Below are positions 32,023 to 39,636 of a stretch of DNA of 64,000 nucleotides, one piece after another; position 1 is the first letter of the stretch; every line of letters starts with the position of its first letter. The notes under the pieces are model-generated. The model made no database searches. It had not been told where the DNA came from and saw only the letters and a program-made list of their open reading frames with translations. Location of the stretch: contig UQXL01000010.1 of the NCBI GenBank assembly GCA_900545135.1, positions 15,143 through 79,142 of the forward strand, given 5' to 3'. The position numbers and the translations under genes are program-made. The DNA is from an uncultured Eubacteriales bacterium. Its GTDB lineage: Bacteria; Bacillota; Clostridia; Peptostreptococcales; Anaerovoracaceae.

Positions 32023-32072
32023 ATGTAAATGGTTATTCTGAATTTCCCGGAAGAAATGGTGATCCTTACCAG
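32013..32072 (-). CDS. Peptide homologue in copy A, 19 codons, start codon degenerate (CTG)
   Basis: Codons line up one for one with the copy B peptide: (L/M)VRITISSGKFRITIYIKK. The C-terminal RITIYIKK is identical and the total length is the same. The first codon is CTG where copy B has ATG, and the ribosome site is weaker (GGTGGACGG), so this copy may be silent or poorly translated. Its stop codon lies inside the small RNA terminator. Confidence 0.4.
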   Translation of the reverse strand: MVRITISSGKFRITIYIKK

Positions 32073-32171
32073 GCGTGCCGTCCACCGTTATTTTACGACT
32101 TTTTTCGTCACTCCGTTCCTGGTCGTGGGATCGCAATCCTAACCATATTTGCCTCTGACATTCTTTCTATC

Positions 32172-32996
32172 TTATCTCTGACATCCCGGGCAGAACACAC
32201 TGCTCCTGCCTCCGATCACAATGCGGCGAAGCGTTTTGCCGCATACAGGACACGGCTCGTTTTCATGCCCGTAAACTTGCAGAAAAGGCGTATTTCTATA
32301 ATCTTTACCCTTTGTTTCCAGGTATTCTTCAGGCGTTATCTGGTTTTTTTCAATAAAGTAAGCAAGCCGCTCTCTGATCGCTGCCGCGAGGCGCTCCCAT
32401 TCTTCTTCCGTAAGACTGCATGCAGGCCGTACCGGATGAATCTTTGCCGTAAATAATATTTCATCCGAATAGATATTGCCGATTCCGGCCACAGCGTTCT
32501 GATCCAAAAGACATTCCTTGATGGCCCTTTTTCTTGCCTTTAGACGTTCTTTCAGATACCCAGCGGAAAAACCTTGTTCCAGCGGCTCTGCGCCTAATTT
32601 TTTGATACCGCTGTATATGTCCTCTTCGTCCTTTCCTATAAGCCACAGCCGGCCGAACCTGCGCGTGTCGGAAAACCGCAGTTCATTGCCGTCGTTCAGG
32701 TAAAATACCACATGAGTGTGTTTTTCTGCCTCAATTTCGGGAGCTGCAAGCAGCAAGCATCCTGTCATACGCAGATGAACGATTATTTGATCGCCGCTGT
32801 CCAGGAAAATCATCAAAAATTTTCCTCTGCGTTCCATACCGGAAATAGTCTGCCCTTTAATCTTTGAGCAAAATTCCTCTGCACCGGGATGGGATATAAC
32901 TTCCGGGCGGTTTACTATTACGTTTTCTATCAAACGGCCTTTTATCTGCGGCCCTATGACTCTTTTTACGGTTTCAACTTCTGGCAGTTCCGGCAT
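32172..32996 (-). CDS. mutM: Formamidopyrimidine-DNA glycosylase
   Basis: Base-excision repair enzyme removing 8-oxoguanine and formamidopyrimidines, with AP-lyase activity. MPELPEVETVKR at the N-terminus supplies the catalytic Pro2 and Glu3. The central K (GRRGKFLMIFL) and the H2TH region (LDQNAVAGIGNIYSDEILF) are intact, and the C-terminal zinc finger CPVCG...CPGCQR is present. 274 residues. The start overlaps the end of the radical SAM gene by 23 bases, so the two are translationally coupled and form an operon with the MarR gene. Confidence 0.97.
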   Translation of the reverse strand: MPELPEVETVKRVIGPQIKGRLIENVIVNRPEVISHPGAEEFCSKIKGQTISGMERRGKFLMIFLDSGDQIIVHLRMTGCLLLAAPEIEAEKHTHVVFYLNDGNELRFSDTRRFGRLWLIGKDEEDIYSGIKKLGAEPLEQGFSAGYLKERLKARKRAIKECLLDQNAVAGIGNIYSDEILFTAKIHPVRPACSLTEEEWERLAAAIRERLAYFIEKNQITPEEYLETKGKDYRNTPFLQVYGHENEPCPVCGKTLRRIVIGGRSSVFCPGCQR

Positions 32997-33885
32997 ATTT
33001 TTTCTCCTTTCCAGCGCTTTTTTTGATTTTTTCGTGATAAAAATAATTTACTATAACCGGCGGCGCATCAAATGGCCTTTTAATGCTGTCGTCATTGGTC
33101 ACGTAATCCAACCCTATCTCTTCTGCATAAGCCTTCAGTTCCATATCCATCATTTCCCAGTATCCATTGTCTCTTTTGCTGTAAATTTCATGGTAAAGCT
33201 GCTGCAGGTGAGGATATTTTTCATTTATGTATCTGATAATCCTGGTTTTGTAGCTGCCCCGCAGATTTAGATTTTCCAGCCAAATCAGATTGCACTGATC
33301 TTTAGCTCGCTCGATGATTTCTTTTACATCGGTAATGCCCGGAAAAAAGGGCGAAATAAAGCACGTTGTGCGTACTCCTGCATTATGGAAAATTTTCATC
33401 GCTTCCAGACGGCGCTCGATGGAGACGGCGCCATCCATATCCTGACGAAAGGACTCGTCCAGCGTGTTGACGGACCAAGATACGCGAGCATCCGGGAAAG
33501 TTTTTATCAAATCCAAATCCCGCAGCACCAGATCGCTTTTCGTAGCTATACTGATCTTCGCCCCGCTGCCCTGAAGCTGAGTGAGTAAAGCGCGCGTGCG
33601 CCGGTATGTTTCCTCCTGTGGCAAATAGGGATCGGTAACGGAGCCTATGAACAATTCTTTTCCGGCATACCTTTCAGGATTTTTGATTTCGGGCCAATTT
33701 TTCACGTCTAAAAATGTTCCCCATTCCTCCATATGGCCTGTAAATCGTTTCATAAAAGATGCATAGCAATATTTGCAGCCGTGAGTGCAGCCCACATAAG
33801 GGTTGACAGAATATTCGCACACAGGAAGATTGGATCTGCTTAAAATATTACTCACCTGGATTTGCTTGATAATCGGTTCAGACAT
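32974..33885 (-). CDS. Radical SAM protein, SPL/Rv2578c-like
   Basis: Radical SAM enzyme of ~303 residues with the cluster motif CTHGCKYC (C-x3-C-x2-C) near residue 36, followed by YAS and a long TIM-barrel (GSVTDPYLPQEETYRRTRALL; ISIATKSDLVLRDLDL; VSWSVNTLD). This is the COG1533 group related to spore photoproduct lyase; members' substrates are unknown. The start at 33885 is chosen because GAGGAGGG is spaced 8 bases upstream; it overlaps the MarR stop by 8 bases. Coupling to mutM suggests a DNA damage role, which is inference. Confidence 0.87.
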   Translation of the reverse strand: MSEPIIKQIQVSNILSRSNLPVCEYSVNPYVGCTHGCKYCYASFMKRFTGHMEEWGTFLDVKNWPEIKNPERYAGKELFIGSVTDPYLPQEETYRRTRALLTQLQGSGAKISIATKSDLVLRDLDLIKTFPDARVSWSVNTLDESFRQDMDGAVSIERRLEAMKIFHNAGVRTTCFISPFFPGITDVKEIIERAKDQCNLIWLENLNLRGSYKTRIIRYINEKYPHLQQLYHEIYSKRDNGYWEMMDMELKAYAEEIGLDYVTNDDSIKRPFDAPPVIVNYFYHEKIKKSAGKEKKYAGTARS

Positions 33886-34351
33886 CGCTGCCGCCCTCCT
33901 CATCTTTTATTTTTTCAAACTCATTTTTCATTAGGGCGGAAAACAAATCTGTAATCCGCACCAGCTCTGCTATATCACGGTCAGACAGTTCTGCCATTGC
34001 ATCTATTTCCGCATTCGCGGCCGGGACTATGATCTTTCCCGCATATGTCTTTCCTTTTTCTGTAAGACGAATTATCTTATTGCGGCGGTCTGTTTCAGAT
34101 TCCGTCAGTGTAACATATCTCTTTTCGAGAAATTTTTTAATTATGGCGCTTATGGTCTGCTTGGTCGCTGACAGGCGGCTGCAGATTTCGGACTGCATAC
34201 AGCCGTCCTCGGCAAACCAAATTATATCCAGTACAAATAATTCTTTCGCCGTAAGATCGTGTTTTCTGGCATACATTTCATATGCAGCAAACTGAATGTC
34301 CCTCAGCATGCAGTACTTGTTTACAAAATTCCTGACGTCTTCGCGTTTCAT
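33878..34351 (-). CDS. MarR-family transcriptional regulator
   Basis: Winged-helix regulator of 157 residues: helical dimer ends (MKREDVRNFVNKYCMLRDIQFAAYEMYARKH), HTH (GCMQSEICSRLSATKQTISAIIKKFLEKRY) and wing (VTLTESETDRRNKIIRLTEKG, with the D-x-R motif). It starts at 34351 with AGAAGGAAG upstream. First gene of the MarR - radical SAM - mutM operon and probably its autoregulator. Confidence 0.9.
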   Translation of the reverse strand: MKREDVRNFVNKYCMLRDIQFAAYEMYARKHDLTAKELFVLDIIWFAEDGCMQSEICSRLSATKQTISAIIKKFLEKRYVTLTESETDRRNKIIRLTEKGKTYAGKIIVPAANAEIDAMAELSDRDIAELVRITDLFSALMKNEFEKIKDEEGGSDV

Positions 34352-34452
34352 GATGTTCTTCCTTCTGTTTCCAGGGCTTACGTGATTTTGGCGAACGTTT
34401 TCCGCAATTGGGCAGACGGCCAATAGTCCGATATTTGACTTTTATTATATCA

Positions 34453-34747
34453 TATAATTTTTCTTTTTTCAATGGCTGAGGGCCGCAGTTTTCCGGCTGA
34501 ATTGAATTGGCGGTTTTCTTACATGAAGCTTAACGCTGTCCTGCTCCACGCACTCCTTTATAAATCATGAAATAACTTTTTCCTTTATATAACCGTTTGT
34601 ATATAGAGCTTTCCTCATGTCACAGCCATGAACCAGTCCAGACTCTGCCATGCTTCTTCTCTGAAGCACAAGCACGGTGTTCGAAAGCAGTCTTAAATCA
34701 TAATTTTTATTTTTTATGAAAAAGATTTCTAAAATGAAAATTTTCTA
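34453..34747. other. Intergenic region, no gene recognised
   Basis: Low-complexity AT-rich sequence between the MarR promoter region and the tRNA-Leu promoter. I see no gene or repeat. Confidence 0.5.
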
Positions 34748-34776
34748 TTGAAATTTACTTTAAATTAGTGTATAGT
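34748..34776 (+). promoter_or_regulatory. Promoter of tRNA-Leu
   Basis: TTGAAA (34748-34753), 17 bases, TATAGT (34771-34776), 21 bases upstream of the tRNA. Confidence 0.8.
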
Positions 34777-34797
34777 AGGAATGTCGAAAGTTAATAT

Positions 34798-34884
34798 GCG
34801 GATATGGCGGAATTGGCAGACGCGCACGGTTCAGGTCCGTGTGAAGGTTCCTTCATGAAGGTTCGAATCCTTTTATCCGCACCA
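34798..34884 (+). tRNA. tRNA-Leu (anticodon CAG)
   Basis: 87 bases with encoded CCA and a long variable arm. Acceptor GCGGATA / TATCCGC, anticodon stem CACGG / CCGTG with loop TTCAGGT, variable arm GAAGGTTCCTTC, T-arm AAGGTTCGAATCCTT. Discriminator A. Confidence 0.95.
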
Positions 34885-34887
34885 GAA

Positions 34888-34926
34888 AGAAGAGCGTCTC
34901 CTGTAAAGGAGACGCTCTTCTTTTTT
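34888..34926 (+). terminator. Terminator of tRNA-Leu
   Basis: AGAAGAGCGTCTCCT / AGGAGACGCTCTTCT with TTTTTT; 15-bp stem. Confidence 0.95.
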
Positions 34927-34960
34927 GTTGATATTCAAGAGGATTCGAACCTGAGGCCGT

Positions 34961-35044
34961 AGAGCGCCACGTGCTGAAGCACTGCGCTCCTGACATTGGA
35001 CCTACCTATCGCTCATACTTCGCGAGGTTAGGTCTCAAAGGGCG
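34961..35044 (+). repeat. 84-bp tRNA-associated repeat, copy near tRNA-Leu
   Basis: Near-identical inverted partner of 24763-24846. As at tRNA-Lys, it lies after the tRNA terminator and a T-arm-like GGATTCGAACC (34941-34951). It is followed by the second module (GGGCGCGAGCG to GAGCGGTCTGAAGGCGG, 35039-35102). The order of the two modules is swapped relative to the Lys copy. Confidence 0.85.
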
Positions 35045-35147
35045 CGAGCGTAAAGGCAGAAGCTCCGGTGGAGCTTCCGGTAGCGAGCGGTCTGAAGGCG
35101 GTCTTGAGGCCGCCGAGGACGTAGGCTGCGAGTGAAGCGAAGCAGGC

Positions 35148-35176
35148 GGTCGAATTCTTTTATCCGCACCAGAAAA
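35148..35176 (+). repeat. Duplicate of the tRNA-Leu 3' end
   Basis: TTTTATCCGCACCAGAAAA with GGTCGAATT before it repeats the T-arm/acceptor/CCA end of tRNA-Leu (34860-34889) 288 bases downstream. Together they bracket the repeat element, like the attL/attR of a small integrated element or a decayed second tRNA gene. The adjoining 35177-35369 shows two hairpins (AAGGC / GCCTTTTT; CCACACACGG / CCGTGTGG) but no recognisable gene. Confidence 0.7.
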
Positions 35177-35369
35177 TTGAAATTTCAACGATTAAGGCAC
35201 CTAACGAAGTCGCCTTTTTCGTGCGAAAGACTACCACACACGGCGCAAACCGTGTGGGTTAAATCGGGTATTGTAAGATATTTTATGAAAAGATCTCGGT
35301 TGAAATATTCCGGTTTTTATAATTCAATGTACTTCAAAATAGGAGCGGAAGACTAAATAATCAATAGCA

Positions 35370-35398
35370 TTTACATCTAAAAGATGATACAATATAAC
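35370..35398 (+). promoter_or_regulatory. Promoter of the 19-residue peptide (copy B)
   Basis: TTTACA (35370-35375), 17 bases, TATAAC (35393-35398). The expected mRNA start is near 35405, leaving a ~75-base leader in which CCTTCC (35431-35436) can pair with the ribosome site GGAAGG (35465-35470). Confidence 0.6.
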
Positions 35399-35478
35399 TG
35401 TCAAGATGACAAGCTCATAAAAGCGGTTAGCCTTCCGAGATTCAAAAGGGATTTTGGATTTTAAGGAAGGTGGTAAAT

Positions 35479-35538
35479 ATGATAAGAATTACTATTACAT
35501 TTAAGAAAATTCGTATCACGATTTACATAAAAAAATAA
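35479..35538 (+). CDS. 19-residue basic beta-prone peptide (candidate type I toxin)
   Basis: The peptide is MIRITITFKKIRITIYIKK: two alternating hydrophobic/Thr strands (IRITIT, IRITIYI) separated and capped by lysines, net strongly positive. Support for it being real: AAGGAAGGTGG 8 bases before the ATG, its own promoter, a terminator directly at the stop, and a same-length homologue in copy A. The leader can fold to hide the ribosome site. A small RNA on the other strand overlaps its last codons and 3' end. The arrangement matches type I toxin-antitoxin loci with 3'-overlapping antisense RNA. I do not recognise the peptide family. Confidence 0.55.
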   Translation: MIRITITFKKIRITIYIKK

Positions 35539-35608
35539 CCGCTCTGCTTGCAACTTAAGCGGTTATTTTTTAACCCTACAGGTTAGCCGTTTTTAGCGGC
35601 TTCCTCTT
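35529..35608 (-). ncRNA. Small RNA copy B (candidate antitoxin), convergent with the peptide gene
   Basis: About 80 bases on the minus strand: AAGAGGAAGCCGCTAAAAAC start, hairpin GCCG / CGGC with an A-rich loop, CTGTAG, then terminator AATAACCGC / GCGGTTATT plus seven U. It is antisense to the end of the peptide mRNA, and its GGCTAACC can also pair with GGTTAGCC (35425-35432) in the peptide leader just upstream of the ribosome site. Homologous in full to 31940-32022. Confidence 0.6.
35534..35571. terminator. Shared bidirectional terminator of the peptide mRNA and small RNA B
   Basis: The AATAACCGC / GCGGTTATT stem has T-runs on both sides (plus: TTTTTT at 35566-35571; minus: 35535-35529). 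Confidence 0.8.
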
Positions 35609-35614
35609 GACCTA

Positions 35615-35643
35615 AATATATCACAACATGATATAAAATACAA
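35615..35643 (-). promoter_or_regulatory. Promoter of small RNA copy B
   Basis: On the minus strand TTGTAT (35643-35638), 17 bases, TATATT (35620-35615). Confidence 0.7.
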
Positions 35644-35776
35644 TATCTGAAATCAAAAACCTTTCGATGATTTGCGATGCGCCTCACATGTAGGCCCATT
35701 CAAAATCTTATAATTTTCGCCGCATGACATCACTATTAGCAACGACCAAAGTTCAAAAGCGTCATTGATTATAACT

Positions 35777-35837
35777 ATCCGCCTCAGACCGCTCCCCCCA
35801 GTCATCTGACTCATGCCATCCGCCTCAGACCGCTCCC
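35777..35837. repeat. 20-bp direct repeat downstream of the GH18 gene; no gene in 35644-35916
   Basis: ATCCGCCTCAGACCGCTCCC occurs at 35777-35796 and 35818-35837. The interval has a minus-strand open frame (35653-35853) without a ribosome site, so I see no supported gene. Confidence 0.6.
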
Positions 35838-35916
35838 AAACTTCAATATCCATGCCATACAGCGGCTCACTCTCAGTCTGTCTTTACATTGCCCCTTGCA
35901 GCTGAGCCAAACTTTA

Positions 35917-36864
35917 TCATCTCAGCTCAGGAAGCGGAACTCTTCCCGGAAATATGTCCATTATATTCCATATACCGACGCCTGCAAGGCCGTATTCATA
36001 TACCAGGGCAATTCGTTCAGACCAGCTTTTTTCATTTTCAAACCAGACTATGCGGTCTCTGCCCTGCGAATCTCTATACTCAAAAAATGGTGCTCTTGCC
36101 GTTTCATCAAAGATTACCTGCGCGCCATACTGCCTGGCTCTTTTTGCGGCCTGCCTGGTCAGTAAAGTTTCTGCCCGTTGTCCTTGTTTAAACGGCAATA
36201 TCCAGTCATATCCATAATTATTAAGCCCGAGCAAAATCTTTTCCGCAGGGATTCTCGTCAATGCATATTCCACCACTTGGCGGACATTTTTCATCGGAGA
36301 AACGGCCATAGGCTCTCCGTACGCATAGCCCCATTCATAAGTCATCAGAAGACAGTAGTCCGCGGCCTGCCCCATTCCTTCGTAGTCGTGACCCTCATAT
36401 ATCTGCCCCGGCTGGTCATCGCTGGTCTTGGGGGCCAGAGCAACTGTGGTCAAATATCCCCACGGAGCAAGTCTTCTTCTCGTTTCGCGCACGAGATCCA
36501 CGTAATCGTCTGCATATTCCCCGGATATGTATTCAAAATCAAAGTCTACGCCGCCCAGACCTTTTCTTTCTATAGTCAAACAAATATTATTTATGAGATT
36601 TTCCCGTGCCTGTCTGTTCGTAAAAACGCTTACAGCCGGGCCTTCGTTGAACATCCCTTCTTCGTCCATTGAAGTTATGACCATCATGGGCCTTACACCC
36701 TCGTCGTCAGCTTCTTCTATTATCCTTTCATCGTCGAGATTGGTCAGGCTGCCGTCTTCTTTAAGGCCATAGCTGAAATTGGACACCCATGTCAGCCGTT
36801 CCAGCCACCAATCAAGAGTTTCTTCACCTATGGATGGGTACGTATACCCGTTTACTATCATCAT
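35917..36864 (-). CDS. GH18-family glycosidase, SpoYaaH/SleL-like
   Basis: Glycoside hydrolase family 18 domain of the YaaH/SleL type, which in spore formers degrades cortex peptidoglycan fragments. The catalytic signature is GLGGVDFDFEYI (D-x-D-x-E) near residue 117. The domain also shows PMMVITSMDEEG, LMTYEWGYAYGEPMAVSP, KILLGLNNYGYDW and AGVGIWNIMDIFP. There are no LysM repeats and no signal peptide, so the ~315-residue protein is a bare catalytic domain. Start 36864 is preceded by GGGAGGT; the GTG at 36870 overlaps that site. Monocistronic. Confidence 0.85.
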   Translation of the reverse strand: MMIVNGYTYPSIGEETLDWWLERLTWVSNFSYGLKEDGSLTNLDDERIIEEADDEGVRPMMVITSMDEEGMFNEGPAVSVFTNRQARENLINNICLTIERKGLGGVDFDFEYISGEYADDYVDLVRETRRRLAPWGYLTTVALAPKTSDDQPGQIYEGHDYEGMGQAADYCLLMTYEWGYAYGEPMAVSPMKNVRQVVEYALTRIPAEKILLGLNNYGYDWILPFKQGQRAETLLTRQAAKRARQYGAQVIFDETARAPFFEYRDSQGRDRIVWFENEKSWSERIALVYEYGLAGVGIWNIMDIFPGRVPLPELR

Positions 36865-37041
36865 ATACACCTCCCTTTTAGTATAAAATATGCTGCGGAG
36901 GCGTCATGCAATCCCTTTTTATAATAAATTGCAGAAAATAATTAAAAAATGATATAATTATATTGATTTTTACAGCCAATAATATCATAAAGCTTTAAAA
37001 TACAGCTGCACAGGAAACGCAGAAGAAATGCGGAGGTAATC

Positions 37042-38274
37042 ATGAACAAACTCAACGCAAGAGTCTTTCAGAATGTCATCAAGCTGGGCATACGCCATAT
37101 GCCTCTCAAAATGCCTGAAGTTATCGAGGGAGACGGCTGCGTCGTCAAACTGCCGTCCGCGATAAAGGCCCGGGGACACAAAAAAGTTCTCATCGTGACT
37201 GGAAGCAAAGTTTCGCGCGCGGCTCTCTTCAGCGACATGCTCAAAGCTATGGAAAATATCGGGCTGGATTACGTCATATACGACGGAATTCATCCCAACC
37301 CTACTGATACAGAGGTATTTGATGGATTGAGAATTTTTGAGGAAAACGGATGCGAAGCCTTGGTTGCTTTTGGCGGAGGTTCTCCGATGGATTGCTGCAA
37401 AGGCATAGCCGCCGTTTCGACAAGAAAAGGAAAAACGATAAGACAGCTCAGCGGCCTCTTAAAAGTAGGAAAAGGAGCGCCTGAAATATTCGCGGTGCCC
37501 ACGACGGCGGGCACCGGCTCGGAAACCACCATTGCCGCCGTCATCACTGACGAGGCGACAAGCCAAAAAGTTTCGATAAGCGACCCGAGGCTGATTCCCA
37601 AAATCGCAGTCCTCGACAGCCTCCTCACCGAAACTATGTCCCCCGAGCTTACTGCAGCGACAGGAATGGACGCTCTGACTCATGCAGTCGAAGCCTATAC
37701 CAATCAAACCTACAATACAAAAGCAGAAAATCAGGCGGCTGAAGATGCAGTCTTTCTCATATATCATTATTTATACAGAGCTTACACTGACGGCCATGAC
37801 AAGGAAGCCCGCCGGGCTATGCAAAAAGCGGCTTTCTATGCTGGCCGGGCTTTCACCAGGGGCTGCGTCGGCTATGTTCACGCTGTCGGCCACACTCTCA
37901 GCGGCCTTTACGGTCTTTCTCACGGACTTGCCATGGCAGTAATTCTTCCCCACGTAATACGCCAGTTCGGTCCTGCCGTACACGAACGACTTGCCCGGCT
38001 GTCGGAAGTATGCGGCATGGAGGCAAACAGCTGCGGCGAAAGCCGAACAGAGAAAGCAAACAGCGATGCCGAAAAAGCAGAAAAATTTATAAGCTGGATA
38101 GAATCAATGAACAATAAGATGGGCATCCCCTCTGGTTTCAGCGTTATAAAAGACGAGGATATCCCGCAAATCATACGCTGGGCAGAAGAAGAGGCCAACC
38201 CTCTCTATCCGACGCCTGTCTTCTGGAATTCTGAGGATTTCAGGAAGTTGGTGGAAAGGATAAGGATGCTATAA
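37042..38274 (+). CDS. Iron-containing alcohol dehydrogenase
   Basis: Group III Fe-dependent NAD(P)-alcohol dehydrogenase, 410 residues. NAD-binding GGGSPMDCCKGIAA near 112 and TTAGTGSETT near 153. Metal ligands lie in AVLDSLLTETMSPELTAATGMDALTHAVEAY (D and H) and in HAVGHTLSGLYGLSHGLAMAVILPHV (two H). A short insert SCGESRTEKANSDAEKAEK near 335 is unusual in composition. Likely butanol/propanediol-type fermentation; the substrate is not fixed by sequence. CGGAGG precedes the ATG and a terminator follows, so it is monocistronic. Confidence 0.92.
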   Translation: MNKLNARVFQNVIKLGIRHMPLKMPEVIEGDGCVVKLPSAIKARGHKKVLIVTGSKVSRAALFSDMLKAMENIGLDYVIYDGIHPNPTDTEVFDGLRIFEENGCEALVAFGGGSPMDCCKGIAAVSTRKGKTIRQLSGLLKVGKGAPEIFAVPTTAGTGSETTIAAVITDEATSQKVSISDPRLIPKIAVLDSLLTETMSPELTAATGMDALTHAVEAYTNQTYNTKAENQAAEDAVFLIYHYLYRAYTDGHDKEARRAMQKAAFYAGRAFTRGCVGYVHAVGHTLSGLYGLSHGLAMAVILPHVIRQFGPAVHERLARLSEVCGMEANSCGESRTEKANSDAEKAEKFISWIESMNNKMGIPSGFSVIKDEDIPQIIRWAEEEANPLYPTPVFWNSEDFRKLVERIRML

Positions 38275-38275
38275 A

Positions 38276-38309
38276 AATAAGAGCGCTAACTGACGCTCTT
38301 ATTTTATTA
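38276..38309. terminator. Bidirectional terminator between Fe-ADH and the M20 gene
   Basis: AAAATAAGAGCG / CGCTCTTATTTTATT stem, T-rich on both strands. Confidence 0.85.
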
Positions 38310-38321
38310 TAAATGATATTT

Positions 38322-39506
38322 TTATGTTTCTTCGCAGTATTTTAAAGCGCACAGCGCGTATATTTCCGCTGCTTTAAACGCCTCGGAAATATCTATGTAC
38401 TCATCGACCGAATGAGCCACAGCAAGGGCACCCGGTCCGAGAACCACGCATTTTGAATTCGTTCCGTCACAGATAAACCCCGCGTCCGTCCATGCCGGGA
38501 AAGGCTCAGTCTTTACCGTTACACCGTTTTCTTCGCAGGACTCCTTTATCGCAATCATCAACGGATCGCTTTCATCAGTGACAAACGGTATGTGCGGCAG
38601 GATTCCGGTTCCCTCGAACACGTCTCTTACAGTGCAGTTAAAACGGGGATCCTCTTCGTGAAGTTCCCTGCCTATGGCTTCGAGTTCCTCATAAACCTGT
38701 TTTATGGTCTCAGTCGGCACCATACGCCTGTCAAGAGTGATGACGCACTTGTCGGGCACGGTACTCGGCTGATCGCCTCCTGATATCGTACCGATATTTA
38801 TGGTCGGATCGCCGAGAACAGGATACGTACGAGATTCCAGTACAGGAACATATTCTTTGTATATTTTATTTATGAAACGGGCGGCCATTTCGATGGCGTT
38901 TATGCCCTCTTTCTGACGGCCTCCGTGAACTTTCTTCCCCTCAAAGGCCACCTCTATCCACTCGAGCCCCTTATGTCCCGGAGCTACAGCGAGGGAAGTC
39001 GGTTCTCCGACTATGACGCCGTCGGCTGCAGGGCCGTTTTTTATCAGGTATGCCGTTCCGATTCCTTTTTCTTCCTCGTCAGCTACTCCCACAAAATGCA
39101 AATCACCTCTGAGCTGGACTCCGCTCCGTTTAAAAGCTGCCATGGCAGCCATCATAGAGGCGAGAGGGCCTTTCATATCGCACGCTCCTCTGCCGAATAT
39201 TCTGCCATCTTCGATGCGTCCGGAAAAAGGTTCTTCCATGTCGTATGCAGGAACGGTGTCCATGTGGCCTGTGAGCATGAGAGATTTTCCGCCGCCGCTT
39301 CCTTTGAGCACAGCGCTCACATTGTATCTGCCTTCGGCTATCTCCGTAACAGTGCAAGGTATGCCTTCTTTATCAAAGAAATCCTTTATATAAAAAGCGA
39401 TTTCTTTTTCCTGTTCTTCCATGAACGAATAGCTGGGGATTTTGATCATATCGGCTATGAGGCTCGCTATGTCTATTTTTTCTATTTCTCTCCTTATTCT
39501 TTCCAT
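38322..39506 (-). CDS. M20 family metallopeptidase/deacylase (ArgE/DapE-like)
   Basis: Zinc-dependent amidase of the ArgE/DapE/CPG2 group, 394 residues. Metal ligands: LTGHMDTVPAYD (H-x-D), GRGACDMKGPLA, VADEEEKGIGT (catalytic E-E), VGEPTSL, and the last histidine in LGPGALAVAHSVDEYID. The dimerisation lid contains HGGRQKEGINAIEMAARFI. N-acyl amino acids or small peptides are the usual substrates. It lies downstream of the GntR-controlled cluster but behind a terminator, so it may be a separate unit. Confidence 0.88.
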   Translation of the reverse strand: MERIRREIEKIDIASLIADMIKIPSYSFMEEQEKEIAFYIKDFFDKEGIPCTVTEIAEGRYNVSAVLKGSGGGKSLMLTGHMDTVPAYDMEEPFSGRIEDGRIFGRGACDMKGPLASMMAAMAAFKRSGVQLRGDLHFVGVADEEEKGIGTAYLIKNGPAADGVIVGEPTSLAVAPGHKGLEWIEVAFEGKKVHGGRQKEGINAIEMAARFINKIYKEYVPVLESRTYPVLGDPTINIGTISGGDQPSTVPDKCVITLDRRMVPTETIKQVYEELEAIGRELHEEDPRFNCTVRDVFEGTGILPHIPFVTDESDPLMIAIKESCEENGVTVKTEPFPAWTDAGFICDGTNSKCVVLGPGALAVAHSVDEYIDISEAFKAAEIYALCALKYCEET

Positions 39507-39584
39507 TTCGAATTCCTTTCCATGTTGTCACAGGTTCATTATTATATTTGTATCAAATATAATAACATTATTTTAATAAATTTA

Positions 39585-39628
39585 AAAGGACGTACAACTA
39601 TTATGCTCACTAATTTATACGTCCTTTC
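39585..39628 (-). terminator. Terminator after the 2-hydroxyacid dehydrogenase
   Basis: GAAAGGACGTA / TACGTCCTTTT stem-loop on the minus strand directly after the stop. Confidence 0.7.
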
Positions 39629-39636
39629 AATTCATA

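Noticed and set aside
24763..35176. Prophage or genomic island between the two tRNAs
   Set aside because: No integrase, phage structural or conjugation genes; only the small tRNA-associated repeats support mobility.
35653..35853. 66-codon minus-strand frame
   Set aside because: No ribosome site or recognisable motif; it spans a 20-bp direct repeat.
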